DNA from: Oscheius onirici
Lineage: Eukaryota; Nematoda; Chromadorea; Rhabditida; Rhabditidae
Reading direction: 5' to 3'
Length of the DNA stretch: 64,000 nt
NCBI GenBank assembly: GCA_932521025.1
Contig: OW051471.1
Span: 9,362,001-9,426,000, forward strand
Shown: positions 31,909-44,142 of the stretch, piece by piece
Position numbering within the stretch: position 1 is the first letter of the stretch
How the letters are laid out: the number at the start of each line of letters is the position of its first letter
Made by a program: the position numbers and the translations under genes
The notes under the pieces: generated by a model
Databases searched by the model: none
What the model was told of the DNA's origin: nothing
What the model saw: only the letters and a program-made list of their open reading frames with translations

Positions 31909-34900
31909 CTGAAAGTTTCGGGTCAATATGGCCTGGATTTGAGGAGAGATTTAAGAGAAAGTAGAAATAATCCGTGGCTTGGACTGACGTCGGCTGTGAT
32001 AAGATTATTTCGAAGAATAAAAACAGGGCTCTGGAAGGTTAGATGTTGAGGTCAGGTTTCGAGAATGGGCTACACTATGATGAGGTTGAGAGTGATGTCT
32101 GTTGTAATAGAAACCTTTTGAAATCTCCGGCATATTCGAAATCAAAAAAGAAGCTCTACTAACTCGATACTTGCTTCCGGCTATTCTTGCCTCAAATGCT
32201 TGCCAGCAACATAAAAAAGGTTTTCAGGAACCGTAAAACTTATAGAACCGGGTTCAAACACGAGAGAGTGAATTTATAAGAAATCCACAAATATTTTCGT
32301 ACACAATGACCAAAAAACATTATCGCCCTCTTGATCGGTTCTAGGAAAGTTGAAAATACACAGCAGGTTATAGGGTGAGGTGGAATGTTATAAAACAGCT
32401 GCTTTCTTCGATAAAACATAAAATAGAGATCAAAGAAGATAAAGGGTAACTCCAAAGTTTTCTTTCGAATAGCATGCTTTTATTGTCAGTGTCTGGTGTT
32501 TTCTTAGAAAACGAGTGAGACGCACGGAGAGATACAAACAAGAAATCAAGATGAACCTAACAGAAAACATGGTGAATGTAATACAAACCAGCTGTTAATG
32601 AAAAGGTCAACAGTTCTGCTGTTGCCCTTTTCTCTCTGCCTAGCCCTCATCGGAACAAATATACTGCCCCCAGACAGTGGAAAATTTATCCACTAGTTCA
32701 CACTTCAATCTGGGAAAAAAGCGTCTTTTGGGTTGTGAGTGGGAAGAGGAAAGAGAGTTCTTGGCTAACACTCATGCACTCATAAATAAATATATTTCTT
32801 CTCTTTTGTTCTGAAACCTGGGCACAAATATGCTTCGGTCATAGGATCGGCTAAAAGAAGCTTTGATTTCTGATCTGAAAGAAATTCTGCTCAGAATACC
32901 TGAGAGTAGAAAAGGCATGATTTTTAGAGGATAAGGACTTATTTTTGAAGAAGGCAGTAAGCAGGAAATGGCTAAAGAAATCATAGCCTCGTTTCTGATT
33001 CGAATTTCCCAAAAGAACCTCGATTGATACGACAAGATGCAGCTAATCATGGGATGGGGTAAATTTTTTCAGTTCCGATCTAGAATTTCGTAGTACAGGA
33101 GAATATAAAATTCGGCAGACTCAAATGTTTCAAGGATTATCAGAATTTCTGACCGGAATGGGAATCACGAGACGTTCCTGGGATGAACACGTCCCAGACA
33201 GCATTTCCCAAAATATTCGGCTTGGCCGTCGCGGCATTCAACTCGTAAAAATGTCAATCCAGCGCCTGACAGGCTTGTCATAAGCCGAAACTATCGTAAC
33301 AAAAATAGTGCGGCGAAGTGGGTTACTGTAAAGCTTGTAGTGCAGCGATGACAATAGCAAGGAGAGTTTCTATTCGGGGAAAGGAAGGACTGAAATCACT
33401 CATTGAACAAAGCAAAAATGACCGATTAGATCATCGAATCCGTCCACTTTTCTAACTAAAAAGCTAAACACGGATAAAAATGACGATGATGAGAAAAAAT
33501 CGTGCTTGAATGGAGATCAGTTATGAGACAGAAAGAATGTCAAAATACTATTCAATAGCTGCAAACAGCCTCTTTGAAATCCAATAAATCGCGGAAAAGA
33601 CCTCAATACTGCCGAAGCACATAAAATCTCGTAAACAGCTGATTTTCACGCCCGTAAACGGCTTAAAGGCGCTGCGAAAGAGATATAGACCAAAAGAGAA
33701 GGAAGAGAGAGAAAAGAGGAACCAATAGACACATGAGCGCAACATGAATATGGATGAGACACGTAGCAAAGAGAATATGACGGGATTAGATTGGATCGAG
33801 GGACGGCTGGCCTTTTTAAAAAATGCCTTCAGCCACTTTATGGGGAGAAAAGAGAAAGGCAGAGAGACCTGCTCTCTTTCTTTCTGAATAAAACATTAGC
33901 AATTGATGCCGAGAGAGAGGCACGGAGGCACAATTTAGTTTGAAATTCCCGCCGCTGGCATACAATACTCGTATTTTTCGCCTCTGGACAAATTGTGTGA
34001 GAGAGCCACAAAATGTGTATATTTGGCTGGCTCTCTTCTGTCGACGGGCGAATCTCGCTGGCAGCAAAAGAAGATTTATGACTCGAGTCAAAAGCTCGGA
34101 CAGGAGCCTTTTTGCAAAATGAAAAGGCTAGAACAAAAGTTGTGTTTAGAAAAAGAGCGGTGGTCAATGTTCTACACACCAAACAGAAGCAGAGAGGAGA
34201 AGTCTATCATGCCAGGACGAACCGATTTTCCCAAGGAGGGAAGAGTGGAAATACCAATTGACTGTGGGAACACCTTTGGAACAGCAGTGCCCAAAAAAAT
34301 AAAAGAAGTTTGGTCCAAAAATAGTTACAAAGTACGGTAGAAGCTTGATTTCGAATGCCGTCCGCATTCGAAAACGTCTACTTTGATAACGTGTGCTTTC
34401 AGAAAAACGGAATCAAAATTTTGAAAGCCGAAATCATTGAAATTACTTCTGAGACTAGTGAATTGCGGAAAAAACGCTAAGAACTATCTAAGATAATGGT
34501 TACTTAAGAAGAACCGCGCAAACCTGTAATTTCGTATTTCACTCTAGTATTACTCGTCAGAAATTTTAAAATTAACCGGAAACAAGGGGTTTAATGAAAT
34601 GAAGATGTATTTTTTGCTATCCAAAAGAAAACTGAACTTTTAGAATGCAATAAAGGACAAAAAAGCAGTTTTTAGAAAGTTTCTGTCTGTTCTTGAAAGC
34701 AAACCTTCAAATTTCAAAAAAAATATCGAGTATTCTACTGCAAAGGACCCCGTTTTCCCATGGCTGTTACGTAGTTCCCTCCACGTTCCCAGATTATAAT
34801 GAATATTTTCTTCAACAGAGTGAAGATGAGAGTTTTTCGTGCATGCTGGCAATTAGCCCCACTATGAAAACGGAAGCTCTTGTCCAAAAAGAGCGGATGG

Positions 34901-36586
34901 GACAAAAAGAGTAACCGGCAATTTAAAGGACTTCGGGGTGAAAAGGTATAATTGATACGACTGGCGTGAACTGCAATTAAGAGACGATTACAGAATTTAA
35001 TAGACGCCGCCAGAAACAGAAAAAGGCAGGAGAGTGTGTTGGCAGTGGTGGTTGGGAATCAATAGACGCGTAGAGACAATCAACGAGGACTTCGTGAAAG
35101 GACTGATTTTGACGAGAAAAAAAAGAAAAACTGCAGAATATTGGAAAAATCCTGGTGGATACAACCAGACGACTCTGAATTGGAAGAAGCGCACACATGG
35201 CCCCCGTCTCCCTTCTGGTCGCCGCCTGCCGGCTTTTTATTGGCAACTGGCCAAGAATCAATAAGCACTAGCCCCATACACAGGCAGAATTCCTCTTTTT
35301 CAGGCTACATGTTGCAAATTTGCATAATGGAAGAGGTCATCGAAACGTTGGGAAATATCCAAACAGGGGAACAGGTAATGTGCTCCAGGGCGCATAAGTT
35401 AAAGGCGGAGGGAGACGTCAATTAGTCCAGACACACACGGGGAGACGGGGGCACCCAGCATATAATTGGCTCTCTCCCTCCGGGAAGTGATTGCAGTTTT
35501 ATTTTTCAACCTTTCTCCTTGGGTGGGCTTTACGCCAACAAATTGCCGGTTTTCTGCAAGAGTCCAAAATAAGAAGGTGGATAAAAATCTGAAGTTAGAA
35601 TGGGAAACGACCTTTAGGAGGAATACTGCTTGAGAGTGGTGTGCAACATTTTCTCATTCTGAAAGGCAGTGAAAGTAGTATATGTGAGGAAATGACGCAT
35701 GAAGATAGTTGAGAACTTCCCCTTTTTATTCATCGGTCTATTTGTCTTTTGTGCGTCATAAAATGAGTCACGCCTTTTACAGGTATTAAACGCAGTCGAA
35801 TAGAAAACGACTTGGTTCTTAATCAGTTTATTGCGAACGACTCTTCGGGATCACTCGTCGAGAAAAAATTAAGAGGGCACGACTGGGATCAAGTGTGACA
35901 AATGAAGGGGTAATGCTCGCGACTCTTCTCCTCTTCCAGGGCCTGGCAGCAAGACTAATTTGCCTTATGTCTCTGGGGAGAGGTTTCAGTGGTCGGCCTG
36001 ACTGCTGTTTTAAAAATTGACAGGCGGGACTGGCAGCCAGTGCCCGAGTCCCGTAAGGGAATAGCGTATTTCGGGAACACGCAGGTCATGAATTCAAGAG
36101 TGAGCCAGGTGGTAAGGGCATTCCCCGAGTTCGTTTAGACAAGCAGTAAGTTGGCCACATCTGCTAAGAGTGAATGAGACGTTTTACACAACCTCGTTAT
36201 CTTGATATCGATAGGTTAGGTTTTAGACAAAGTTGAAAACAACATGCAGAAGATAGAAAAAGATGAAAGATTTGAAGGAAAGAAAGAGAAACAGCCCGCC
36301 GCACTCGAGGCAACGTACCTGTCAGATCCTTTTGGGCCGATCCTTTTTACGTTGTCCAGAAACTGCAGATTTTCCAGAATAATTTTTTACGGGTAACTTC
36401 GGACCAAATCGGATGCGTTATCTAAAAAAAAATTGGATCTACCGGCAAAGAAAGAAGAGGAACTGCTCATTTTGTGTGGAGCAGAAAAGCAACCTAACAA
36501 AACTAAGCAAAAGTGACAAATTGTTGAGATCATTCTCCCGGAGATATCTCACCGACTGTTCTTACCATTTTTTACACGGTAAAAGA
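31909..36586. other. Long gene-poor stretch upstream of unc-31
   Basis: 4.7 kb without a convincing gene. Many short open frames on both strands around 33.5-35.4 kb overlap each other and lack splice or protein-family support. It probably holds neuronal control elements and 5' leader introns of unc-31, but I cannot point to a specific site. Purine-rich patches occur at 33.6-33.9 kb. Confidence 0.5.
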
Positions 36587-37036
36587 TCACTCCAGAAAGG
36601 GGTTTTTCACCACTTTTGCAAACACCAGACAGTTAGTGGGTTGTCCACTGTCTGATGAGTCATTTGGTCTCTGTGGTCTCGAGCGCTCATTCTGCACAGG
36701 TACAATTTTTTGTGGGCTTTGTGGCTTGAGTACGCTTTTCGATGAACCGAGTCTGCTGACAATATGCGGGAACTGACTACGGACACGTCCGGATGCTGAA
36801 GACGGCGGAAAACATGACCGAATTGAGTGCCGCCTTTTGTAGGCGTTAGCCATTATCTTCTCTACTCACCTCTAAAACTTTCAGATGTGCTAGATCAAGA
36901 AGACCTTTTTGCTGAACTACAAGAGCGAAACTATAACGTCCAGCGATTATTGAAGCCAGGTCAACTTGACCTAGTTTCCTACTACTAATATGAGCGAGCT
37001 GATTGGACCTGCTGATTGTACGCACCTTCAATGTCT
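36587..37036 (-). CDS. Candidate gene of unknown family, 5' end unresolved
   Basis: One exon (about 36873-37036) follows ATCTCCAG and reads LKVRTISRSNQLAHISSRKL, GQVDLASIIAGRYSFALVVQ, QKGLLDLAHLKVLE, then GTGAGT. Joined in frame at GTAGTCAG it continues FPHIVSRLGSSKSVLKPQSP, QKIVPVQNERSRPQRPNDSS and ends KNPFLE (TGA at 36587). The Ser/Pro-rich tail and good splice signals look real. Upstream exons may lie at 37140-37334. The family is not recognised. Confidence 0.4.
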
Positions 37037-38383
37037 GGAGATAAATCGGAAACTGTGATAAAGGCCGTAGAAATTGTTTTAAACATGACAGCTACAATTG
37101 TTTTTTTTAGGTTTATATTCTTGTTTGTCAAGTGGATAGTCAGAAACATGTGTCGATCTCCGAAAACCAAAAATGAATAAAACGAGAACGGTTCTCAATA
37201 GAAATTCTGTACGTATCGATCAAACAGCTAGCTCGATATAAATGCCGCACACGCCGTCTTTCCGGTGCTGATTTTATGCGTCGTAGATCAGTTCTCAACA
37301 AGTAAGAGAGCACTTTCGAGTATGAGTATGCCATCCGGTTTAAAAAGACGAGGTTTCTGATCGCGTCGAGTCAGAAAACCACGTTCAGAGTTATTAAAGA
37401 GCTATTCTCGAAAGATTTTTTGTTTATGTTTCACACTACTGTATAAAAGGAATAAACTTAGGTCTCTGGCCACACATCATACAAATATTATATTCTCAGT
37501 TTTCCCTTGTCCACGATACATTAATGTCAAAGTGAACGTGGTTTGTGCGTTCTATAAGATATGATAAGCAACTGGTGTTCACTAGATTAACAATTTTCTG
37601 TAGTTAGAATTTGCCCTTCAAAACTTCAACATTTGTAACGCATATTTTTATTACCAACATGTTCAGGCATCTTGTTTTTGAAACAATATGCACCGCGTGT
37701 GACTGTAACAGACCAAAAATGAAACTCTTGAAAAATTTAGTTTAGAAATAAAGCGTACGTTTGAGTAGGGAAGAAAAGCTTAAAATTATCAGAACCTAGT
37801 GGGAAGATTGCGAGCTGCGCTATAATTCCACAAAATCAGTTTTTGTGCAAGAACACGTATATTTTAGCCGAACGTTCTTTAATCCAATTTGTTTCTGATC
37901 CTTGCTCTGAACTTTGTTCTTATGATCGAGTGAAATCATTTGTCCCAGTCTGTACCACCTCATAATTTGTTCATTTGTGCCAATTTAGAGTTCAGTGATA
38001 ACTCGTAGTCATTTACCGTTAGCGGACCAGTGATCGACCAAATATCACTTGTAGTTTTCCAAGAAACAGACATGCTAATCTTTTTGGTATGTGGTAATTC
38101 ATGACGTTTTTCTAGTAAACAAAAAAAGGGCAGCAGAAATAAATCGGGAACTATCATGATTATAAGGTCATGTGGAACAGTTCAGTACACGATATTTTCA
38201 GCTTTGGACAAACTAATCTTCTCTGCCTGGTTTCTTACGAGGATTTTGGGATTAATCTCTGTGCGGTGGGGACTATAAAGAGAGGGAGTGATCAAGTAAC
38301 TGGTCTCTTTAACGCCCAGAAAGAGAACTAAGCTGCAAGACTGACTTTTCACATATTTTCATTGATACAGTACGGGAAAAAGG
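37037..38383. other. Intergenic stretch
   Basis: Contains TATAAAAG at 37442-37449 (plus) without a good open frame after it, and TATAAAG near 38274. A minus-strand frame (37960-38075, MSVSWKTTSDIWSI...) is short and unsupported. The region probably includes the original promoter of the srt gene. Confidence 0.45.
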
Positions 38384-38775
38384 CTTTGCACTTTTAGTGA
38401 TAACTCTCCTGTTTCTCCATATAATCGTGCAAATGAACGTGGGTTTTAGCAATTGTTATTCATGCACTTTTCCTCCAGAATATCAGTTTGCTAGTTTATG
38501 TTTCCAAAAAGTTACGGGGTTTTCTTCGCGACTGATTTTGATCGCTCACCAATTAGACAGTCTTCATAGAAGCATGAATAAATATTCGGACAGCGTGGTT
38601 TCATGTTCCGAGCAAATGTCTATTACTGCCCCCAAGATCAGACCGATCCGTTCGGCCATTCTTGAGAAAAGTGTTTTGCCAACTCCGATTTTGACCAATA
38701 TTGGGGCGATAAAACCCACTTTGTTTTGCTTGATTATCTGAAGAAACAGGAAAGTTATCACTAAAAGTGCAAAGA
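38384..38775. mobile_element. MITE-like element with long terminal inverted repeats
   Basis: About 390 bp, bounded by inverted repeats of about 75 bp. The left end begins CTTTGCACTTTTAGTGATAA at 38384. The right end is its reverse complement, finishing at about 38774, and similarity continues inward through GTGGGTTTTA. No transposase is encoded; open frames inside are by-products. It ends 45 bp before the start codon of the srt gene, so it sits in its promoter or 5' leader. A target-site duplication is not obvious. Confidence 0.7.
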
Positions 38776-38819
38776 CTTTTGGCAAGAGCTGGTTTTTGCT
38801 AAACAACAAAGATTGTAGC

Positions 38820-40150
38820 ATGATCTTTGAAATATATCCTCACGTCTTTTGGAGAGCTGACCCAGAAGAATACAACTGTTCTGGACATACGGAGGAAGAA
38901 TGGGCAGCAACTGGACTCAAACGAGAAGGACTAGGCCTCTACTTTGTCATCAGTGGTGTTTTTCTGATGGGCTTTTACATTATCGTGATCATGGCCATGT
39001 CCCATCGAAGCATTCTTCAAACCGCTTGCTTCAAAATAATGTACTTTAATTGCTTCGTCGATCTTTGTAAGACGAAAATGAATCTACAGTAACCCAAATT
39101 TCAGTTAGCATCGCTTTCAACAGTGTCCTGACTGGAGTTCTCTTCTACCAAGGTGCAGTTTTCTGTACTCATCCCACGATCGGCTACGCTCCAGCAGCTT
39201 TTGGTCTTGCTTTTTGGTGCTCCTCATGTTTCAACTGCTTGGTAATTGGTATCAACCGCTGCTGTACCATGTTCAAGAGGGGAGAGTGGCTTTTTTCTCG
39301 TAACACAAAATTCTTGCTCAGACACAGATAGTATTTAGGACAGCGCCCGTACATCTGGATTGTAATGTCTTGTCTATACATGGTCTTGGTCGCTACTTGT
39401 ACACGACAAGCTTCATTCAATTCAGCTCTAGGAGCCTGGTTCTTCTTTCCTTTCATTGACGATCTGTCTATTGTAGGTCTTGTGTTTTTGAATAAGTAGC
39501 AGGCTAAATTCTGCAACTGAAGAACAGAAACATTGCAACTGTACCGTCTCGTCATCGATAAATTCCGATGTCTCGAAAAAAAAGCGATCGTTTCAAGCCG
39601 CATTGTCACGTTTTCAGGAGGCCGTCAAGTACAAAAACCTCGTTCACGTTGGAACCAATGTTGTCACAGCTATTGGAACAACATTTCTGTATGCTACACT
39701 CTGTCTAAAGCTCCTCTTCACCTCAAGGGTTCCTGGCCAGGGGCATATGAGCAGCTACCAGTACAAAGTGATTTTTTTGTCATTTTGGCTCATTTGAAAG
39801 TTTAGATCTTTGTTCAGTGCTTCCTCGTCTGTACCCTCACTGGAATAGCAGCATATCTGTACGCTTACATGCAGTTTTTCGTAGTCCCGGTTGAACTCAT
39901 CATGATGGCTAGCTTCGCTTGGCAGTTCTGCAGTGGTAAATTTTTGTAAATATCTTTACAAAGATAATTCCTAGGACTTCCATGTTTGGTATACATAATC
40001 GTCAACCAAACCATTCGCCGTCGAGTTATCACCCTGCTCCAGAAGGGCAGTATGAAGTCGGCCGTCGTGACCACTTTTTACAACAGCAAGAGCAATCAGA
40101 GTGGAGGCAAGAACTCGAAGGTTCATTCGACCGACACGGGACTTGATTAA
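38820..40150 (+). CDS. Serpentine chemoreceptor, class T (srt-like)
   Basis: A seven-transmembrane receptor of nematode sensory neurons. The start at 38820 reads MIFEIYPHVFWRADPEEYNC, then EEEWAATGLKREGLGLYFVI. This is the family-specific Y-x-C...W...G start, followed by TM1. TM2 has ACFKIMYFNCFVDL. TM3 has GVLFYQGAVFCTHPTIGYA. Next are CLVIGINRCC, QRPYIWIVMSCLYMV and ASFNSALGAWFFFPFIDD. The late part reads YKNLVHVGTNVV, CFLVCTLTGIAAYLYAYM and GLPCLVYIIVNQTIRRRVIT. The C-terminal tail is Ser/Lys-rich. Six exons with GT-AG joints. The Srt assignment rests on the YKIMFFLG-like and NxxxHxxxN-like signatures and is fairly safe. Confidence 0.8.
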
Positions 40151-40422
40151 TAGCGATCTTCATCGTATTTGCCCTTGTATCTAATTCTGTTGCCTCCAAA
40201 GACGTACTTTTGTTTCTCTAAGAAACTTAATTTGTTCTGATCTCGCTCTTTGCGGAAAATGTACTACTGTCCTTTACAATAGATCACTTCCGTTGATAAC
40301 CCATTTTTTGATCTGATCTTTTATCTGTCGTGAAAGGTAAATAACAAACCCCCAATACAACGTTGTTACCAAAGGAACATTTTTGTACAGGTAATTTTCA
40401 CGTTTCTTTTATTTCTTCCACT

Positions 40423-40698
40423 TTAATAATACCAGTAGTATCCTGAAAACACAAAACAGTTACTATTGTTGACTAGTTTGAACTTACTCGAATAGGCTGG
40501 AAGGCCACCAAGGAGAGGGTTATCGTAACGAACTTCGCCATCAGGCTTCTTGAAGAGACCAAACTTTCCCCCAGGATCTGCCCATCTTCTGGCACGCAGT
40601 TTGCCGCTAAAGAAATATACTGGAGAACAACTAAAATATTACGTAGCCACAGTTGCAAAAGAACTGAGTAAAAGTAGAAGAACAAGAAAACGCAGCAT
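40423..40698 (-). CDS. Small secreted peptide with aromatic C-terminus
   Basis: Three exons. The signal peptide is MLRFLVLLLLLSSFATVAT, then GKLRARRWADPGGKFGLFKK, PDGEVRYDNPLLGGLPAYS. The last tiny exon encodes RYYWYY before the stop. The mature part is about 45 residues, basic, with two possible dibasic processing sites (RARR, KK). It has no cysteines. The pattern fits neuropeptide-like or antimicrobial peptide precursors, but I do not recognise a named family. Canonical joints put all three exons in one frame, which supports it as a real gene. Confidence 0.6.
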
Positions 40699-40999
40699 CG
40701 TTTATCGAAAAAGATCACTGTAAGGGCACTTTTATACTGGCAGAGACCAGCTTAGAGGCCATGACAGCGCATGTTTACGCTTTACGATAAAAAACGGGTC
40801 AGAGATTCTATTCACACGGTTTCATTAGGAAGGAGAAGTTTGATACTGAGATAAACAAACAAAACGGGGAGAAGGCAACCCATTAATGGTTTTCAATCAG
40901 GTAAAATTTATTCAATAGTACACTACCCCAAATAATAATTCTTACCACTCGCTTGAGACAGAGACGTTAGAGCATTATTAGAATGGATTGCGTAACAAA

Positions 41000-41660
41000 A
41001 ACGTTTATCACGAGATCAAACATGTAAATCAATCATCAAACTTAGACTATCGTCATGCAGAGTAACTTCGAATTGCTCACACTCTGACATCTGACAAATG
41101 GTATGCTTCGGTCAAGCAGGACCAACAAAATGATTACTAAGATTTGAGCTAAATCTAAACACGACTTAGCTAAAATATCAAGACTGAAGGGACATGGTGA
41201 ATAGTGAAGTCAAAAGTGAAAGTGCACACTGAACAAGTTGTACAAAGCAACCCAATCATAGGATAGTCCCAACAGATCGCAGATACAACACCTTGATTAG
41301 TTAACAAGTCGTAAGCAAGTGAATTAGCGCGATAGGCCACACTTTCGTGGTTTGTACTCATACTGAAAGTCAAGATCAAGCGAGCTTTTGCCCTTTTGCT
41401 CTACGTGAGGTTTCCGTCCTCACTGAGCTAGCCTTAGGACACCTGCGTTACGATTTGACAGATGTACCGCCCCAGTCAAACTCCCGCCTTCGGCGAGAGT
41501 GACACGTCCACCTGGTGGCTATGTTTAAAACTGCGAAGAGAAGCCGAAGCTAATCCTCTTATAACCGAATAAGTAAAGAATCGATGAAAGTGGTGGTATT
41601 TCATTGGCGACCGAAGCCTCCCACCTATGCTACACTTCTCATGATTCTTCACAATGTCAA

Positions 41661-41697
<37 letters not shown>

Positions 41698-41786
41698 GTA
41701 TTTGCCAAGCCCGTTCCCTTGGCTGTAGTTTCGCTAGATAGTAGTTAGGGACAGTGGGAAGCTCGTTAATCCATTCATGCGCGTCA
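41000..41786 (-). pseudogene. Rearranged fragment of 28S (LSU) rDNA
   Basis: The minus strand from 41786 to about 41331 matches 28S domain V in order: TGACGCGCATGAATGG, GGGAACGGGCTTGGC, GACCCTGTTGAGCTTGAC, GTGTAGCATAGGTGGGAG, GTTTGACTGGGGCGGTAC and GGTGTCCTAAGG. It then reads GCAAAAGGGCAAAAGCTCG and GTGTGGCCTATCG. It carries many substitutions at universally conserved sites. After 41330 the sequence no longer follows domain V but resembles the 28S 3' end (ACGACTTGTTAAC...GGTGTTGTA...CTGTTGGGACTATCC). This suggests an internal deletion of about 1 kb; that second part and the spacer beyond it are less certain. Not a functional rRNA gene. Confidence 0.85.
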
Positions 41787-42224
41787 ACGTGAAACTCAGA
41801 GTCATTCTTGGATGGGTTCGCATCATAGAGACAGAGGTGCGGTTGGCCTGTTGCCTTATTTGTCAGGGGGTATACTAACAAGAAATTGTGCGCATGTTTT
41901 TTTCTCAAGACCAGAAACCCGATCTTTTCCTGGAGAGAAATACTCTCAACAAAGTGCAGTTCTAGACGTTTATATACTTCCAGTTTATATCTCTAGTCGT
42001 GCATTTATAAAGAAAAGAACGTTAGGTACACAGTGACTGCTGACAAAGTGAGTCAAGTGCTACGTAACGTATTGAGTAAGAGAGATTGAATTTTTCAAAA
42101 AACGCACAGCTGCTCTCAAGTTACTGTCCAGAAAATTTATTTTTTTCTATAAAACTGAAGTAGACGGTTCTACGGTTATTAGTAAAGTAGTAGTTTTCTT
42201 CTTCAGTAGTCCAGATATCGAGTA
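41787..42224. other. Intergenic stretch
   Basis: Lies between the rDNA fragment and the 3' end of the next gene. No gene is seen; a minus-strand open frame running into the rDNA fragment is rejected. Confidence 0.6.
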
Positions 42225-43318
42225 CTAGATAATCAGTCCGCTGAAGAAAGGCATGATGCCCTCAATAAATGCAAATATCTGAAGGATACTTCAGTTCCCG
42301 TTTATTATGGACTTACACTGTTCATAACTATAATCATATGCAATGAACAACTGGAACAGAAGTGGGCTTGAAGTATTGTGGGACTGCGTCCAACAATACT
42401 TAGAGCAGATAAGAGGGACTGAAGACTTGAGAATTTTACCTTTCTGATCTACCTTCAGCAACATTCCTTTAACGATTTTTCTGATTCCCGCAAGAACAGT
42501 CGGTGAATAGGACGTCTTGTTCATTTTATACAAAATATAGTAGCAATACAGATTCCCCAGAATTGAAAAAACGTACACACCTATTTGTTGAATAATATCA
42601 TTAGCTGGCTGAAGCTATGAGCCTTATGCTATGTAAAAAACCTACTGCTCCAAAGAATGTTTTTTGAAGCCAAACACTTAGGCCTTGGAGGGCACCAGAA
42701 TTTCCATAATTTAGTACGACAGTATTTACAGAGTGCATCAAACAGTATGCTTCATAAAAACCGATAATAGTGAAGAAGAAAATTTCTTGCAGGCGGTTTC
42801 TAGAAATTCTTTGTCACAAGTTTACAAATCACATTTACCTCACGAAAATGTTTTTCCAGTATATTGAAAAGGCGCAGCAGACTATTGTATCAAATTGAAG
42901 AAAAAATTGATTCATGTTTTCTAGCGTAAGTTGTACTAATGGTGCATAGCCGCTATAAACACGAATGGAACACCAGATCTAAAGGATAAACAAGCACGTA
43001 GTGAAAATGATTTACAATTTGCTTTCGTAAGTGAATAATTGCGCTTAGGAAGGCTATATTGTACAATATTATACATTGTACAATAATCCATTTTTGAAAG
43101 TTGTTCAAGAGGGAATCTCTTGTCAACAGACGAAAGATGATTAAAAAAAGAAGCGGCAATGCGCCAAACAATAAAAGCAGTGGTGTAATATGAAAATTCA
43201 TAATAGTGGTTGCTGGATTCATCCCCATATAAAATAGATAGGATCTGGTATCCAACTCGACAGATAGAAGGGACAAGAGCCATCGATAGATGCTGAGTAG
43301 AAAACTTTCATCTGCCAT
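42225..43318 (-). CDS. Seven-transmembrane chemoreceptor, class undetermined
   Basis: The start at 43318 reads MADESFLLSIYRWLLSLLSV. TM segments follow: FHITPLLLLFGALPLLFLII, WIIVQCIILYNIAFLSAII, FFLQFDTIVCCAFSIYW, LQEIFFFTIIGFYEAYCLMH and IGVYVFSILGNLYCYYILYK. The last is IFAFIEGIMPFFSGLII before TAG at 42225. Six to seven exons; the first intron joins RKQI to IWCSIRVYSGYAP. The layout (short N-terminus, seven hydrophobic stretches, basic loop IRKIVKG before TM6) fits nematode chemoreceptors. It lacks the signatures I know for Str, Srh, Srt or Srd. A fragment of a close paralogue lies next to it. Confidence 0.65.
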
Positions 43319-43744
43319 TGACGACGACAAACTGGTACACTTAGGTAGATCATGAGCCAATCGCGATTAAATTATCTCTAAAAGGTACACCACACATTCA
43401 ATTTTTCATTGAAGGATCTAATATATCTTCCAAGAAGTATATTTTTGTTGCCAGTATTTTTTCTGAAATAACCGCTTCGGTGTGCTTCTAGTGGTAGCCT
43501 AAGCTTTTAGAAAAGGGTTATGACTTTCGATTCCCGCTCTCAGTTGAGCCGAAAGCAGAAAAATATCATAGAAACCAGAAAAAGTGTTTTTCCCCTCACA
43601 TGGACACTGTTCCTCCACTCGGGCATTCCCCCTATATCGACACTGCCTCCAATACTGGGAGAGAACCGAACAAGTTCCGATCATAGTCAGACGTTCGAAT
43701 TATTGCTAATGGAAAAGGCGGACTAACAAGAAGCATAAAAACCA
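43319..43744. other. Intergenic stretch
   Basis: Promoter side of the 7TM gene. No other feature is recognised. Confidence 0.5.
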
Positions 43745-43895
43745 AAAAACATGTTGAGATATCGCACATAGAAAAGCCATCTCATATTGCAGAAACACTT
43801 CCAGGAGCGGCAATGCTCCAAAGAACAAAATTACTGATGCAACAGTAACAAGAGTAACAAGAACCAGTACATTTTTTAAGAAACAATCATTATCG
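43745..43895 (-). pseudogene. Fragment of a paralogue of the neighbouring 7TM gene
   Basis: Reads VTVASVILFFGALPLLEVFL, matching HITPLLLLFGALPLLFLII of the gene at 42225-43318. DNA similarity is also visible (GCGGCAATGC-CCAAA). No start codon or continuing exons are found, so it is a truncated duplicate. Confidence 0.6.
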
Positions 43896-44142
43896 CTAGC
43901 CTGCTAAGTCCTAGTACCGGAAAATGCCAAATTTAACCTACAGTCGAACTAGACTACTCGTGATGAACAGTCACCGCCGCGTCACAGAAAACACTTTTTT
44001 CACCCAAGTACACGGGCGCTAATCAGTTTCCGAAATCGTCACAACAAGTCATTAGGCGGTTCTTGAGGGAGCACACGCCCTGGTTTCTATAAAAGTGGCG
44101 GAAGCTGAGATCTCCGCCATATTTCATCTATACCGTAGTATC

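Noticed and set aside
33816-34367. Cluster of 60-115-codon frames on both strands
   Set aside because: Mutually overlapping, without signal peptide, domains or splice context; I treat them as chance.
38397-38821. Overlapping open frames on both strands
   Set aside because: They lie within the inverted-repeat MITE and have no transposase motifs.
41657-41908. 83-codon minus-strand frame
   Set aside because: Most of it reads through the 28S rDNA fragment.
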